A stretch of 64,000 nucleotides of DNA, from positions 9,234,209 through 9,298,208 of the forward strand of contig NW_024041150.1 of the NCBI RefSeq assembly GCF_014851395.1. The letters run 5' to 3'. This stretch comes from Micropterus salmoides (taxonomy: Eukaryota > Chordata > Actinopteri > Centrarchiformes > Centrarchidae). Made by a program: the position numbers and the translations under genes. Below, piece after piece: positions 1 through 11,764 of the stretch. The notes beneath the pieces were generated by a model that saw only the letters and a list, made by a program, of their open reading frames with translations, ran no database searches and was not told the DNA's origin. Position 1 is the stretch's first letter; the number at the start of each line of letters is the position of its first letter.

Positions 1-114
1 TATCTAGCAACACAGTTGGGGCAGGAACACCTGACTGAACCCCATGTTGACGGGGATCATCGGGTTCTCCTGGTTCTGCTTCTAGGCATCTCCTCAGTAG
101 TGGACAACCGTCAG

Positions 115-162
115 AGGAGGAGGAGGAGGAGGAGGAGGAGGAGGAGGAGGAGGAGGAGGAGG
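115..162. repeat. (AGG)n microsatellite
   Basis: Sixteen or so uninterrupted AGG triplets. They are read as poly-Arg in one frame, which is a translation artefact of the repeat and not evidence for a gene. Confidence 0.95.
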
Positions 163-460
163 CGGCACTCTGGAGGTCTGCGATGTAACTGTAGTCCTTC
201 TCCACCTTCAGTGAGTACAAGCTCCACTTCCTGGACTTTGTTGTACACCTTACTGCACCTGATAACACAGAAAGGAGGATCAGCTTAGTGAAAAGTTTGT
301 AACACCTGAACACCTGACATTGTTCTCTTCCTGCTACTGTAGAGAGCAGTCGTGCTTTTCCTACTCTCCCCTCTGATCTTGGCTTGCTCCTATTTTCTGT
401 CTACTTTGGTCGTGTGGAAGGTTTTACATCAGAACGGTGAACTGTTTCCTAACATCTCAG

Positions 461-600
461 TCTGTGGAAGCGCAGAGGAGGATCGACACCATCGGGGTCC
501 AGTCTGGTGAGCTGCTGAGAGTAACCACAGGTCTGACAATGACATTAGAAGAAATGTCGAAATCACTACATGAACTGGATGCACGTATGACGCTGAGGAT
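461..600 (+). other. candidate coding exon, coiled-coil-like, unknown gene
   Basis: A pyrimidine-rich stretch ending in CAG at 460 could be a splice acceptor. From 461 the sequence is open in phase 0 and reads as an amphipathic helix (QRRIDTIG, then LEEMSKSLHELDARM) with heptad-like Leu/Met spacing. The 3' boundary is uncertain: GT donors exist at about 506 and 588. Similar helices occur at the ends of multi-copy fish DNA-binding (Myb/SANT-like) proteins, but I do not recognise the gene. It could be the 3' part of a gene that begins left of the window. The frame is favoured by composition only. Confidence 0.25.
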
Positions 601-1658
601 GAGCGCCTCCCCCCCCTCGAAACTGCCCTCTTTATTTCTCTTCCTCACGTCACCTCAAAAAATCCCACCATGTGACCGCATGTAATGTGTGTTGTCTTGT
701 GTATTATCATGTATTGTATGCATGCACGTGCAGGGGGGGGTGCTATGGGTGCTTGAGCACCTGCCCTTTGATGCCCAAAGTGCCCCTTTGTCAATGACAG
801 ATTTCATTAATTAATTCATTTTTAAATGTGTAAAGGTCCTTTTGTGAAGGCCTGCCGAATCAAAGTATTAGTAAAAATAATTTCTCAGTAAATAAAATGA
901 CCCACATGATGACCTTTCAGCAGCTCTGCCTGCAGGACTCCTGCGATCCCGCCAGTCAGAGGGGTTCACCTCAACGTGCTTGTTGTGGGTTGTTGGATGT
1001 ATTTTACAAGAAAGACACAAAGAGAGCAGCACAGTAGTTGTATATTGCTGCGTGTCGCCAGTAGAAGTAATTTTAGCTGCTGACTAACACTGCGCCGACA
1101 GCTAACGTTGCTTCTACACACAGATAAACAAAAGTTGTTCTGTTCACTTCGTTCTTGCTGTTTGAGGGAGAAAAGTTTCACGGGCGTCGTGAGGTCTGGA
1201 ATTTTTTAGATAATTTGACTAAAAACCTTTCACTTCAACTAGGATTATTACAGTAACTTCATTAAAAACGTAGTGTGCCTTAAAATAATTATAACAACTT
1301 TGGTAAAACTGTTTTATTACTTATCAGCCCTTAAAACGATCATTTAAATCAGAACAGTATTTGAATAGATAGCAAACCTATTATATGAACTAAATAACTG
1401 GAAATACAGTAATAATGTCAGTGTCAATATAAAATAAATAATATTCCTGACATTGAAGAAGAAATGGTCCTATTAGATTTCAGAAAAAGGTATGAAATGT
1501 TAATGTGAAGGTAAATGCTGCTCTGTCATGGTTATTATGGGCCGACAGAAAGAACACACACATATTTTTAGATTTATGATTAGACATATAGTCAATCAAA
1601 ATCCAATATATATCTCAGATTCACAATGTAATATATAAAATCATTATCACAATATTGC

Positions 1659-1660
<2 letters not shown>

Positions 1661-1698
<38 letters not shown>
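1661..1698. repeat. (AC)n microsatellite
   Basis: Nineteen perfect AC dinucleotides, a typical fish microsatellite. Confidence 0.95.
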
Positions 1699-1700
<2 letters not shown>

Positions 1701-1853
1701 GTCTATAGATTTGTCTCTCTTACTGCTGTCTTGGCTAACCTAGTCATTTCTCCCAGTACTGTTTCCTTCCCAGATTATTTCCCACACTTTTGTTAACCTG
1801 GAATCTTATTTCCTCTCCCTGCAGCTCTGTGAGCGTCTCCCTCTTATTTTCAG

Positions 1854-2078
1854 CCTTGGCAGCGGCTGCAGCTACAGCAGGTCAGTCATAGTGACTCTGT
1901 CCTAAATACTGTCAGCAATCTTTACATCTCGTCATGGTCACATATTTGTTTCATCAGCTTCTATATCTTCTATGTTTGTTATAATATCTCTGGTCACAGA
2001 TCACCTCCAGTAGTATCAGCAGCAACCAAAGCAGCAGCAGCAACATCCCCAGCAACCCCTCAACAGCAACTGTTCCCT
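1854..2078 (+). other. two candidate small exons, Gln/Ser-rich
   Basis: Candidate exon 1854-1880 follows a CTTATTTTCAG acceptor, ends at GTCAGT and reads PWQRLQLQQ. Candidate exon 2000-2078 follows a CACAG acceptor, ends at a good GTAAGT donor and continues in the same phase with a Ser/Asn-rich segment (ITSSSISSNQSSSSN). The phases are compatible, and a 119-base intron would separate them. The low-complexity composition (AGC repeats) weakens the case. No protein family is recognised. They could belong with the 461-600 candidate. Confidence 0.25.
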
Positions 2079-2489
2079 GTAAGTTATGTCAGCCCACCGT
2101 GTTTTAAAGCTGGATCTGGGAATTCTCTGTGTTTCTTTTTCAAAACTGTGTCACAGCATTTGTTGATGTATCGATACATTATGTGTTTAAATTCTTCATA
2201 TTTCTGTGATATTATATTATAGTTTGCTGTTCGTTAGTAAAATAAGCCGCTCTGCTGCCAGCAGGCTTGTTTGAGATTGGTCAAATCAGCAAACACCTCA
2301 TCTTTAATGTGCTCATTGCTACATGAGACAAACCTGGCTTGGCTACAGAGTTGACCGCCACCTTTGTGTGACCACTTATCATGATTACTGGTGTTAGTGA
2401 AGCCAGATAACAGAAAGCCTTTGGTTCTGTTCTGCTGTTACTTTTATATATGTATTTATACTATGTATTCTTTAAATATATATACTTAC

Positions 2490-5400
2490 TTTCTTCTTGC
2501 CTAACAGGGGATATTGATCTTCTACGTTGTTCTTCTTGGTGCGACAGGCTTCTATGAGATGGTGGTCTGGTCTGCGTTTCTGATGCGGGCTCCTGAATTT
2601 GCTGGGGCACTACAAGAAAAGTAAGAGTCAGAGTAAAGGTCACGACAAAAGCTCAATCTAAATTTAGGACAGATTTTAGGACAAATCTCTCCAATACAAA
2701 TTATCATTGCAGTTAAGTACGAGTTTAATTAATCCTTAAGTGTGACCCATCAGCCCCTGTGGCAAGAACAAGTGGCAGCGTTCTGCTACTAAATTAAGTG
2801 AATATAAACCTGCCAACAACAACGACTTAAAGAAAAAACCCAAAGAGGTCTCTAGGCGCATGCGCACGCAGCGACTGGCAGTGTATGAGTGTTCGGCGTC
2901 CACGTGTATGTTTGACAACGTTTTTTCCTTTGTTTAAATGTCTTAAAGTTTTGTTTTGTTTTTTATTGAAGTAATGCTCTTAAAGTTTTAAACTTAGTCG
3001 AAAATGGATGCTTTTTATCTTTTTGCTCTATGGCTTGTGATGTACTGGATGGCCGCCGGTAAAATGTACGGGGCTTTATGCCAAATTAGGACAACATATA
3101 CGAGAGAGGCATTGCTGCAGCTCAAGAACATGAACAGTAACCCAGCTCGGGAAAACTTTATGCTGGATGTCCCAAATATTATCCGAAGGGATTACCAGGA
3201 AGCATGGGGCACAGTTAAGAAAAGGAAAAGGGGTAAACGAGGCGGCGTAAAAACTCGCCTGAAGAAACAGCGCTTCAACCGGGCTCCTTTGCCTTCGATG
3301 ATTATGGGAAATGTACAATCACTAAGGAACAAAGTGGATGAGCTTCAAGGAAATGTCCGCTACCAAAAGAATTTCATGAACTGCTGTATTATGGCATTTA
3401 CTGAAACATGGTTCACAGAGCGTGACCGGGACGTTGATTTGTGTATGGATGGATTCGGAGCTCCCTTTCGTTTGGATCGACTATCAGAGGTGACGGGGAA
3501 AACCCAAGGAGGAGGGGTATGTTTGTACATCAATAAGCGGTATTGCTCATGTGTTACTGTCAGAGAGCGTATCTGTACACCTGATGTAGAACTTTTATCG
3601 GTGTCCTTGAGACCGTTCTATCTACCTCGAGAGTTCCCTCAGATTTTTATTACAGTTGTTTACATTCAACCGAAGGCGAACCCCGCATCGGCTACTTGTA
3701 CAGTATTTGATGTTGTACAGAAGTTACAGTCAATCTCACCGGAGGCACCAAATTTCATTCTTGGGGATTTTAATCATGTATCCTTAAAACAGACTCTTAA
3801 AACTTTCCATCAGTATGTCTCCTGTTCGACCAGACGGGGCAAGACTTTAGATCTGTGTTATGGATCGGTGAGAGGTGCATACAAATCTGTACCCTTGGCA
3901 CCTTTGGGCTCGTCAGATCACAATTGTGTACATTTGCTGCCTACATATAAGACTGTTTTAAAAAGGGAGAAAACTGTGATCAAGGAAATTAGAATGTGGT
4001 CAGAAGATGCTGTGTCCTGTCTAAAAGACTGTTATAGCTGCACAGACTGGAACATTTTTAAACAGGACTGTGGTGACGATTTGGACTCAATGGTTGATGT
4101 TACATGTTCATATATGGCTTTTTGCAGGGACATGATAATTCCATGTAAAAAGGTAAAAATCTATTCGAACAATAAGCCCTGGGTTACTAAATCAGTTAAG
4201 TCCTGTTTACAAAGGAAAAAAATAGCATTTAAACACGGAACAACTATGGACTTACATGTGGCTACTAAGGATTTAAAGGTTGAAATTCTTAAAGCTAAAC
4301 AAAGCTATAAGGAAAAACTAGAAAATAAGATGGCATCCAAAAATCCTGGCTCAGCATGGGCAAATATGAAAACCATTGTAGGCCTTCATAACTCAGATTG
4401 CAGTAATCAGATTATTTTAAATGGTTTTAGTTCTGATCTTGAACTAGCAAATGCACTAAACGATTTTTATTGTCGTTTTGACAATTTGAATTTTAATAAA
4501 GAAATCCAGGAATTGAGCGTTAAGTTAATGGATGATCAGCATTTTAACATCGACCTTCAGGATGTGGAAAAAGCTTTCAGACAAGTTAAGGCAAATAAAA
4601 GCCCAGGTCCTGATAGCATTTGTGGCAGACTATTAAAGTCATGTGCAAAAGAATTGAGCCCTGTATTTCATGAAATTTATAATAAGTCTCTGGAGACACA
4701 ACATGTACCGATCCTGTGGAAGGATGCGGTGGTCATTCCTGTCCCTAAATGTAGAGACCCTAAGATGATAAATGATTTTAGGCCGGTCGCTTTGACTTCC
4801 ATTTTAATGAAAATCCTTGAGAAATTAGTACGGTCTGAGATTTTGAGGTGGACAGAACATCAATTGGATCCTATGCAGTTTGCATATAGACCTCATAGAG
4901 GAGTACAGGATGCTACACTCACAATGTTAAATCTGCTATTAGGACACTTGGATGGACAGAGGACACATGCTAGACTTTTATTTGTTGACTTTTCTTCGGC
5001 GTTCAATACAATTCAACCACACATTTTAATTGAGAGGCTTTTAGATCAGTTTGTGCTAAGTAATAATTTGATTGGTTGGATTTTGAATTTCTTAACTAAT
5101 AGAACACAAAGAGTAAAAGTGAATGGTGTCTTATCTACACAGATGAGTTCCTCTACAGGGTCTCCTCAGGGATGTGTGCTGTCCCCGCTTTTATTTATTT
5201 TATATACTAACATGTGTCAAAGCATGTATGAGAATAGATTTATTATAAAATATGCGGATGACTCAGTAATTTTGAGTTTACTTAAAGAGAATGAGACCTC
5301 ACATGGTCCAATTATTGAGCATTTTGTCAAGTGGTGTGATGAATCTTACTTACAGTTAATATATTGAAGACCAAAGATATGCTTATTGATTTTAGGAAAA

Positions 5401-8400
5401 GCACTCATCCAAGTGATCCTACCTTAATTAAAGGCCAAAAAATAGAGTATGTACAATCATACAAATATCTTGGGACCATAATTGATGAGAAACTAAATTT
5501 TGAAGAGAATTGTGAGGCTCTGAAAAAAAAGGGGCACCAGCGTTTGTACTGCCTAAGGAGATTATCTGTATTCAATCTTGTAATAAACCAATAATGAAGT
5601 TGTTCTATCATGCTTTTATAGAATCTGTTTTGTCTTTTTCCATCTTAGTATGGTACGGTCATATATCCTTAAAGGCAAAAAATCATCTAGATCAGATAAT
5701 AAAATGGTCTGGCCGTTTGATAGGCGAGTCAAAACCAGGAGTGGCATCACTATATGCCAAACAATTACAAAGGATGGCCCTTTCAATTTTAAATGATGAC
5801 TCTCACCCTCTGCGAAATGAGTTTCAGTTATTACCGTCTGCGAGGAGGTATAAAGTCCCTAGGTGTAGAACGAAAAGACATAAAAGCAGCTTCGTAATAA
5901 ATGCGATTGATATGCTTAATAAATTGTAGAGGTGTTTTCTCAGATATATACTAGGGGTCTCATGAACTTTTCATGAATTTTTCATAATGATTTTTTATTT
6001 TATTTATTTATTTTATCTGTCCTTATGTGTAGTGTGATGTTCTGTGTTGTGTGTTGTTTTTTGTACTGGATGCCATAGAATGTCATTGCACTGTAAAACA
6101 AATTTACCTACGGGTATAAATAAAGTAAAACAAACAAACAAAGCTGAAAAAATGTTTTGAAGGTTGCGCAAGACCGCACATTACTTTAGGATTCATTGTT
6201 AAGCTCTTGTGTTGTTTGCTAGTCCAGATCCACTTAATTTATTTTAGAGGAACACACCCAATGGGAAGCTCTCATAAAAGAGAAGGAGCTGATGGCTCAG
6301 ACTTGGTGGATCTATTACATTTGTATAGATATATGGGTATGAACCCACACTATCACTTTAAGGTCAAATATTTATAAAAGGGAATTTAAGACATAATAAG
6401 GACCTGAAGAACCCTTTTTTGCCAGAGAGCCAGAGCTTGATCTCCTGGATGAAGTTGATGGTGGAATGACTGTAGAGCCAGAGCTTGATCTCCTGGATGA
6501 CGTAGATGGTGGAATGACTGTAGATCCAGAGCTTGATCTCCTGGATGACGTTGATGGTGGAATGACTGTAGAGCCAGAGCTTGATCTCCTGGATGACGTT
6601 GATGGTGGAATGACTGTAGATCCAGAGCTTGATCTCCTGGATGAAGTTGATGGTGGAATGACTGTAGAGCCAGAGCTTGATCTCCTGGATGAAGTTGATG
6701 GTGGAATGACTGTAGAGCCAGAGCTTGATCTCCTGGATGACGTAGATGGTGGAATGACTGTAGATCCAGAGCTTGATCTCCTGGATGACGTTGATGGTGG
6801 AATGACTGTAGAGCCAGAGCTTGATCTCCTGGATGACGTTGATGGTGGAATGACTGTAGATCCAGAGCTTGATCTCCTGGATGAAGTTGATGGTGGAATG
6901 ACTGTAGATCCAGAGCTTGATCTCCTGGATGACGTTGATGGTGGAATGACTGTAGAGCCAGAGCTTGATCTCCTGGATGACGTAGATGGTGGAATGACTG
7001 TAGAGCCAGAGCTTGATCTCCTGGATGACGTAGATGGTGGAATGACTGTAGAGCCAGAGCTTGATCTCCTGGATGACGTAGATGGTGGAATGACTGTAGA
7101 GCCAGAGCTTGATCTCCTGGATGACGTTGATGGTGGAATGACTGTAGAGCCAGAGCTTGATCTCCTGGATGACGTAGATGGTGGAATGACTGTAGAGCCA
7201 GAGCTTGATCTCCTGGATGACGTTGATGGTGGAATGACTGTAGATCCAGAGCTTGATCTCCTGGATGACGTAGATGGTGGAATGACTGTAGAGCCAGAGC
7301 TTGATCTCCTGGATGACGTTGATGGTGGAATGTTTTCACTGGGGTGTCACGAGAATGCTGCTACAGACACAAAAATCGAAAAAAATAACTTAAAATAACT
7401 AGATAGACTATAGTTGTGAATGGAATCACTTTGGGTGGACGCTGTAAATATTTTGCACTGTTTAATCCAGTAGGTGGCGGTGATGCCAACCGCTATGAAA
7501 CAACAAAAGATAGCCTCAAGCCTCAAGCGCTTTGTCAGAAAGGTTAAGAACCCCTGTTCTATACTTTATACTCTATACTATACAAAACTTCTATGTGACA
7601 GGTGATGTTATAAGAGCAGCGTAACTCCTGTAGGGAATCGAGAAGTGCGTAACGAGTGTTTAATTGTCCGAGCGGCAAAAAGTGACTGTGAACGCGAGCG
7701 GAAGAAAATATTGGACACAAGAGCAATGCTGCTGAGCATGTTCTGTTGGGGTTTTATATTCAGACAGAACTTTTGTTTCACCTCCGCTGCTACAACTCCA
7801 TCCTGAGGGAAACACTGATAGGTTAACATTACAGTGTGTCAATTAAAGGGGTACTTTGTTAAATTTGGAGAATATTTCCTCATGGGTCGTGTGCTCTAGA
7901 AAAAAATCTGGTTTTCCTACACAGCCCCCGGGCCTGTAAACAAAGCTGCTCGGAGCGAGCAGCAGGTGGCGCACTCCAAGCAGTGGGGGAGAGAATGTAA
8001 ACAAAGAGCGGTACATTCGAACATGCTGGACTTATTACGGGACTCTATAGCTGTGAAGATGACTGAGAAACAGCCACAGAGGGAAAGGTCTGAGGAATGA
8101 GACCAGGCGAGGGGAAGACCTGTGTTAACATCTGTGAGGGGTTTCAATGCTGGATAAATCTACGAATGAAAACCGATGCTGAGGTCGCTCTGTTTCTGCT
8201 GGACAGGTGAGTAGGCTAACGTCAGCTTTGCTGTTCCACATAAACGACAGGATCAGTAGAGGGTAGGCGCTGATGTCACTTCCGCCTCCAGGAACAGGCT
8301 GGACTGAGAGGCAAAACATCTGTTACCATGGCTACGTTTAGCAAACAGGCAGTAAAACAAGTGATCAAATTAAAGGCATTCAGACTCGACGGTGATCCTT

Positions 8401-11400
8401 ACTGCTTACCAAAGAACCGGCGGTCCAGCTCTTTCCCATTTTAGATGTGTTGTTTGTGTTTTAGCCGATTCAAGCTAACACTGCTGCTCGTCTTACCTGC
8501 CGCTCAGCGAGCATAGCTGCGTTCTGTGACATCATAGCCTCTATGACTGTCTGTCTGTCTGTTGTCATGTTTGTGATGATCCCAGGTGGTGTATGTGAAC
8601 AGACGGAGTGTGTGTGTGTGTGTGTGTGAACAGAGACCCAGTGAACAGAGAGAAACGGGTCAGCACCTTGTTCAGCAGTAAATGTACAGTAGAAGTTACA
8701 GAGGCCGGTGAACAATGACTGCAGCTTCTCAAGACTAGAGAGGTTCCGTGTGTTGCTGTTGAATAAAGAGTGAAGGAGGTTTGCCCCAAAGTTAGCACTG
8801 ACTTCGGTCCCGGAGATCAGTCACTGTATTTTTGTAACAATTATTTCAAATAACTGGCTAGTTTTTTACTCTGCTGTGTTTTAGATGCTGTGTGCTTACA
8901 TGTCCTTCATTTGATGATGTTTGTTCACTATTTGTAACTATTGGGGATCGAGATCCAGTTCTAAAAGGACCTGGTTCCAAAATTTCTCAAAACCCGAAAA
9001 TCAATAAGGTCCCAGCTTACTGATACTGCTATCGAGACAAGCGGGTCCTATATTGTAACGTTATGTCGCGAGCATCAAATGTGATTGATAAGAAAATGAA
9101 TATTAATAATGATGGCACCGAAACGCGGTATTAAACAGGCCCGGGACTGTTTATCAGGCTGCAGCCTCTGCAGTAAACATGTAGAAAGGGTTCATTTAAT
9201 CAGCTCTGTCCTCAGTCTCTCATCCTGTGTGTCCTATATGAGCACAGCTAACGTTAGCTTGGTAATTAGCCAAATGGTAAAAACAAGCTAAATAGAAAGC
9301 TGCCTGTCTGTAGCAAGGACTTAGTGACTTTGCTGTTGTGAACATTAATATTGCCGGTCTAGAAACAACATTCAGCTGTATTTAAAATATTATAGTCTAA
9401 TCCTATAAATAATTTTAATTGAATATTTTCCTACCTCATGCCCGATGGGGCTGGTCTTACCAAATAACCGTCACCAAATAATAGTTAAGTATTGATAGTG
9501 GTATCGATAAAGAATCGGATCATTAAGCAGTCTCAATAAGGGTACCAATATCAATAAAAATTAACGATCCCCATTCCTAATAACTATTTTAGTTCCTCTC
9601 AATAATCCTACCGATAAATAAACTAGACTCTGTGTCTTAGATTTAGGCTTAGAAAAGTATTTTGCTCCAATACATATTTAAATATTGTCACACCTTCTAC
9701 AGCGCTGCTAAAACATGCCCTCTTATTGAGGCTAACATGCTCTCGGACAGCAGACGCTGTGGATTCTGCTGTATTTCAGCAGAGTACATGGTTACCATGG
9801 CAATGGCGTTCATGAGTTTCGGGGGAGGAGCTTCTGAAGGAGCATTGAGGGGAGGGGAACGTTTGTTCGGCAGTTGGACTCACATATCAACAAACTCTCT
9901 GCAGAATCGCAGAGTATCGCTTTAAGAAATGCTGCATCTTTTCAAGACCAAGAAACCTGTTTTGCTTTTCCATTGTGGAAAAGTTGAACCAGTGCCGGCT
10001 TCCAAATCCTTTATTTTTTATCACCTCCGCCGAGGTTCCAAGCGATCTGAGGCGATACTAAAATGTGACGTGAAAACACAGTGGACTGCTGATTGGTCAG
10101 AGAGAATCGTCACTATTCACTGCATCATCATTGTGCGCACCAACAGAAAGTTTTAGATTTTACAATTTTCATACGTTATTCCATCACTAAATCCACTTCT
10201 GAGAAGTTCCGAGGTGAAATCAGCTGTGTAGATTTCAAATATTGACAGCTTTACGAAAAGTGACGGCGGAACAAAAATGTGCTTGAAGGTTTTCCGAGCC
10301 GAGAAGCTCCCCAAGTTGCGGCGGTGGAAGCCTGCACACAGAGCCCTCTGGAGACTCCAGCAACAGCAGCAGAGGAAAACACAGCTGTTTGATTTTCATA
10401 GAGCACATCTGTCTTTACATTCTGAGTAGTGTTGGTACGTTTGAACTTAAATCAAGAGACAGCTAGTGTGAGTGGGTCCCGGGTGTGTGTCACGCATTTA
10501 GGTCCATCTACTGAAGAATATACTCGGGGAAACACTGTACTGTTATTGTGTGCTGCCAAATAATTTGGACAAACTGTATTTTGATGCTTTGGCAACATTG
10601 TTCTTGAACCTTTCCTGCCAATAAAGCAATCTGAATTGACATTCTGTAGGTAATTTGTCACTTTTTTGTTGCTGTTTTTATATCCTCATGACAAGTACTC
10701 TCCCCATTACAGGGGAGAAAACAAAGAACTAACCTTCATCACTGTTGAGATGTCGACAATTTCCTTGGACGTCTTCTTCATCAAATTCTACCTCACTGTG
10801 ACCACTATCATCTAGTTGAAGAAATTCATTCTGCTCCAGAAAGAAATCAAAAAGGTGCAGTTTTCACTGATTGTGCTGAGCTGGTTCAGAGCATGAAAGG
10901 AAGGCAGTTGTGATAGAAGAGACGTAGGTGCGTACAATTATTCATGCATCCTTTATATTGCTACTTTCCCATCCTCTTCTACCGTCACTCTTCCACCAGA
11001 AAGTATGTTGGAGAAAGCAGGGAAAGGAAAAGTAGAAAAGTGAATGAGAGGGAAAAAAGAAAAGATAACAGATGTCTTTAACAGTCGTTAAATATTTATC
11101 AAAGTCAAAGTAATTAAATTTAATATCAATCTACCCAGTTCACTTGAAGATATCAAACTGGCATTAGTTCCTTATTGTGGCCTTGTTGTCATGGTGACAT
11201 TGCTTACTCTTGACAGCATAGGATTGTTAATTTTGAAAGTCTTGAACTGTCAACAGGGCGACAAGGGAAGAGTTCATGAAAATGCATTAACAGTGGTCTA
11301 TTGCGATACATCTGCAAGACATGCATGAATACCTATTTTAAAAGAGGTATGAGTTGGTTGATTAAGACCTGAGTACAAAGTTAAAAGATTAGCTGTCACA

Positions 11401-11764
11401 CAATCTTCAAATGTCTTATTTTCCGTCTTCTTTTTGCTTCCAGTGCCCCTTCTTCAGCTTCTGTACTACTTGTGAAGTCGCAGTTGTCACATTCTTTAAA
11501 GTCATCTACAAATCATAAATAACATTTAACACAGGCAAAGCAAAAAGCTACTGCCACATGACAAAAGGCACATAATAGATGCGACATGTAAGTGTACCCA
11601 CCAGATCTCATCTTTTCTTTCAGAAGAGGAAACTTTCTCCAACACTCATTCAAATGTCTTTTGGCCAGAACAGTAACATTTTTTCTGTGTCTACCCAGCT
11701 GTGTAGCACCGTCCCTTCTTCTTGCCTTTTCCTTTCTTGCCACACTGCCCTAACCCAAGCCATC
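2490..11764 (-). CDS. interrupted minus-strand gene or pseudogene with W-rich N-terminal module (partial model)
   Basis: Four minus-strand segments join in phase. The first, 11602-11764, follows a TTTGTTTCAG acceptor; its ATG at 11763 opens MAWVRAVWQERK and includes LLFWPK. The others are about 11412-11505 (DFKECDNCDFTSSTEAEE), 10734-10830 (NEFLQLDDSGHSEVEFDEED, ending at GTTAGT) and 2490-2609 (PQQIQEPASETQ to SISPVRQEE, between CTTTTCTTGTAG and GTAAGTAT). The Trp-rich start followed by WRKFPLLKEK resembles the N-terminal module of multi-copy fish proteins, some of which carry a DUF4806 domain; this is a family impression, not a search result. Inside the first segment the reading frame changes once near 11660, a frameshift or sequence error. 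The second segment's donor (GTGTGA) is weak. The last two exons are 8.1 kb apart because a LINE, a minisatellite and a MITE lie between them. No C-terminal domain was found, so this may be a decaying gene. Confidence 0.4.
2838..6142 (+). mobile_element. near-full-length non-LTR retrotransposon (Rex1/CR1-like group)
   Basis: A 3.3-kb LINE. It has a GC-rich leader from about 2838 (5' end not exactly placed), an endonuclease-RT reading frame from 3004, and a 3' UTR ending in GGTATAAATAAAG followed by an AAAC-type tail near 6142. The endonuclease plus reverse transcriptase order and this kind of 3' end are typical of the Rex1/CR1/jockey group in fish; the exact clade cannot be fixed by eye. It lies inside the long intron of the minus-strand gene model. 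No target-site duplication was identified. Confidence 0.85.
3004..5929 (+). pseudogene. LINE endonuclease-reverse transcriptase, broken near its C-terminus
   Basis: The frame from the ATG at 3004 runs 787 codons to a stop at 5365. The apurinic-type endonuclease occupies about residues 98-325: GNVQSLRNK, the catalytic Glu in FTETWF, GDFN and the final SSDHN motif. The reverse transcriptase spans about residues 515-787: KANKSPGPD, NDFRPVALTS, LLFVDFSSAFN, SPQGCVLSPLLF and the active-site YADD. A one-base frame change near 5360 moves the thumb region (DMLIDFRK, YKYLG) to another frame. A second break near 5590 shifts the last 110 codons again (YHAFIESVLSF onward). Only two lesions indicate a fairly young copy, but one no longer able to make the whole protein. 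Confidence 0.88.
6427..7332 (+). repeat. 48-bp minisatellite, 19 units, open reading frame throughout
   Basis: About 18.9 tandem copies of a 48-bp unit encode MTVEPELDLLDDVDGG on the plus strand. Only three sites vary between units, GAG/GAT, GAC/GAA and GTT/GTA, and all are third codon positions in this frame, giving Glu/Asp, Asp/Glu and silent Val changes. Units 2-6 and 7-11 share a five-unit higher-order pattern. A sequence resembling a splice acceptor (CCCTTTTTTGCCAG) ends at 6425. The open frame continues past the array to a stop at 7396. The minus strand is also open, but there the same variation gives unlike residues (Gln/Leu, Ala/Asp). It could be an acidic-repeat exon or simply a non-coding minisatellite. 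Confidence 0.95.
7333..7842. other. intergenic or intronic spacer, nothing recognised
   Basis: The stretch between the minisatellite and the composite MITE holds no convincing exon, RNA or repeat. Confidence 0.5.
7843..9925. mobile_element. probable composite non-autonomous DNA element with TTAA-bounded ends
   Basis: The left end TTAAAGGGGTACTTTG (7843) and the inverted right end TTAAAGCGATACTCTG (9925) agree at 13 of 16 positions. Together they enclose 2.1 kb of CpG-rich, non-coding DNA such as the CCCCCGGGCC tract near 7925. A (GT)n tract lies at 8609-8628. The centre (about 8940-9580) is a second element. TTAA at both edges recalls piggyBac-type target sites, but the inner bases are not the usual CCC, so family assignment is open. 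Confidence 0.45.
8940..9580. mobile_element. MITE-like inverted-repeat element nested in the 7.8-9.9 kb element
   Basis: It begins near 8940 with TTGGGGATCGAGATCC and ends with the inverted TTAACGATCCCCAT. The last 120 bases contain repeated ATCGATAA/AATCGG motifs typical of a very common fish MITE. No open reading frame of note is present. Its position inside another inverted-repeat element makes it the younger insertion. Confidence 0.5.
9926..10733. other. non-coding stretch
   Basis: Intron of the minus-strand gene model. No exon with both splice sites was found, and no repeat family was recognised. Confidence 0.4.

Noticed and set aside
16..288. 90-codon frame with poly-Arg
   Set aside because: Created by the (AGG)n microsatellite; the rest is not protein-like.
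2500..2620. Plus-strand exon with a membrane-like segment (GILIFYVVLLGATGFYE)
   Set aside because: The minus strand of the same bases has better splice sites on both sides and joins in phase to the exon at 10.8 kb. The plus reading meets a stop in the phase required by the preceding candidate exon.
6386..7339. Minus-strand repeat protein (HHQRHPGDQALALQ units)
   Set aside because: Antisense of the 48-bp minisatellite. In this frame the variable sites change residues radically, unlike the plus frame.
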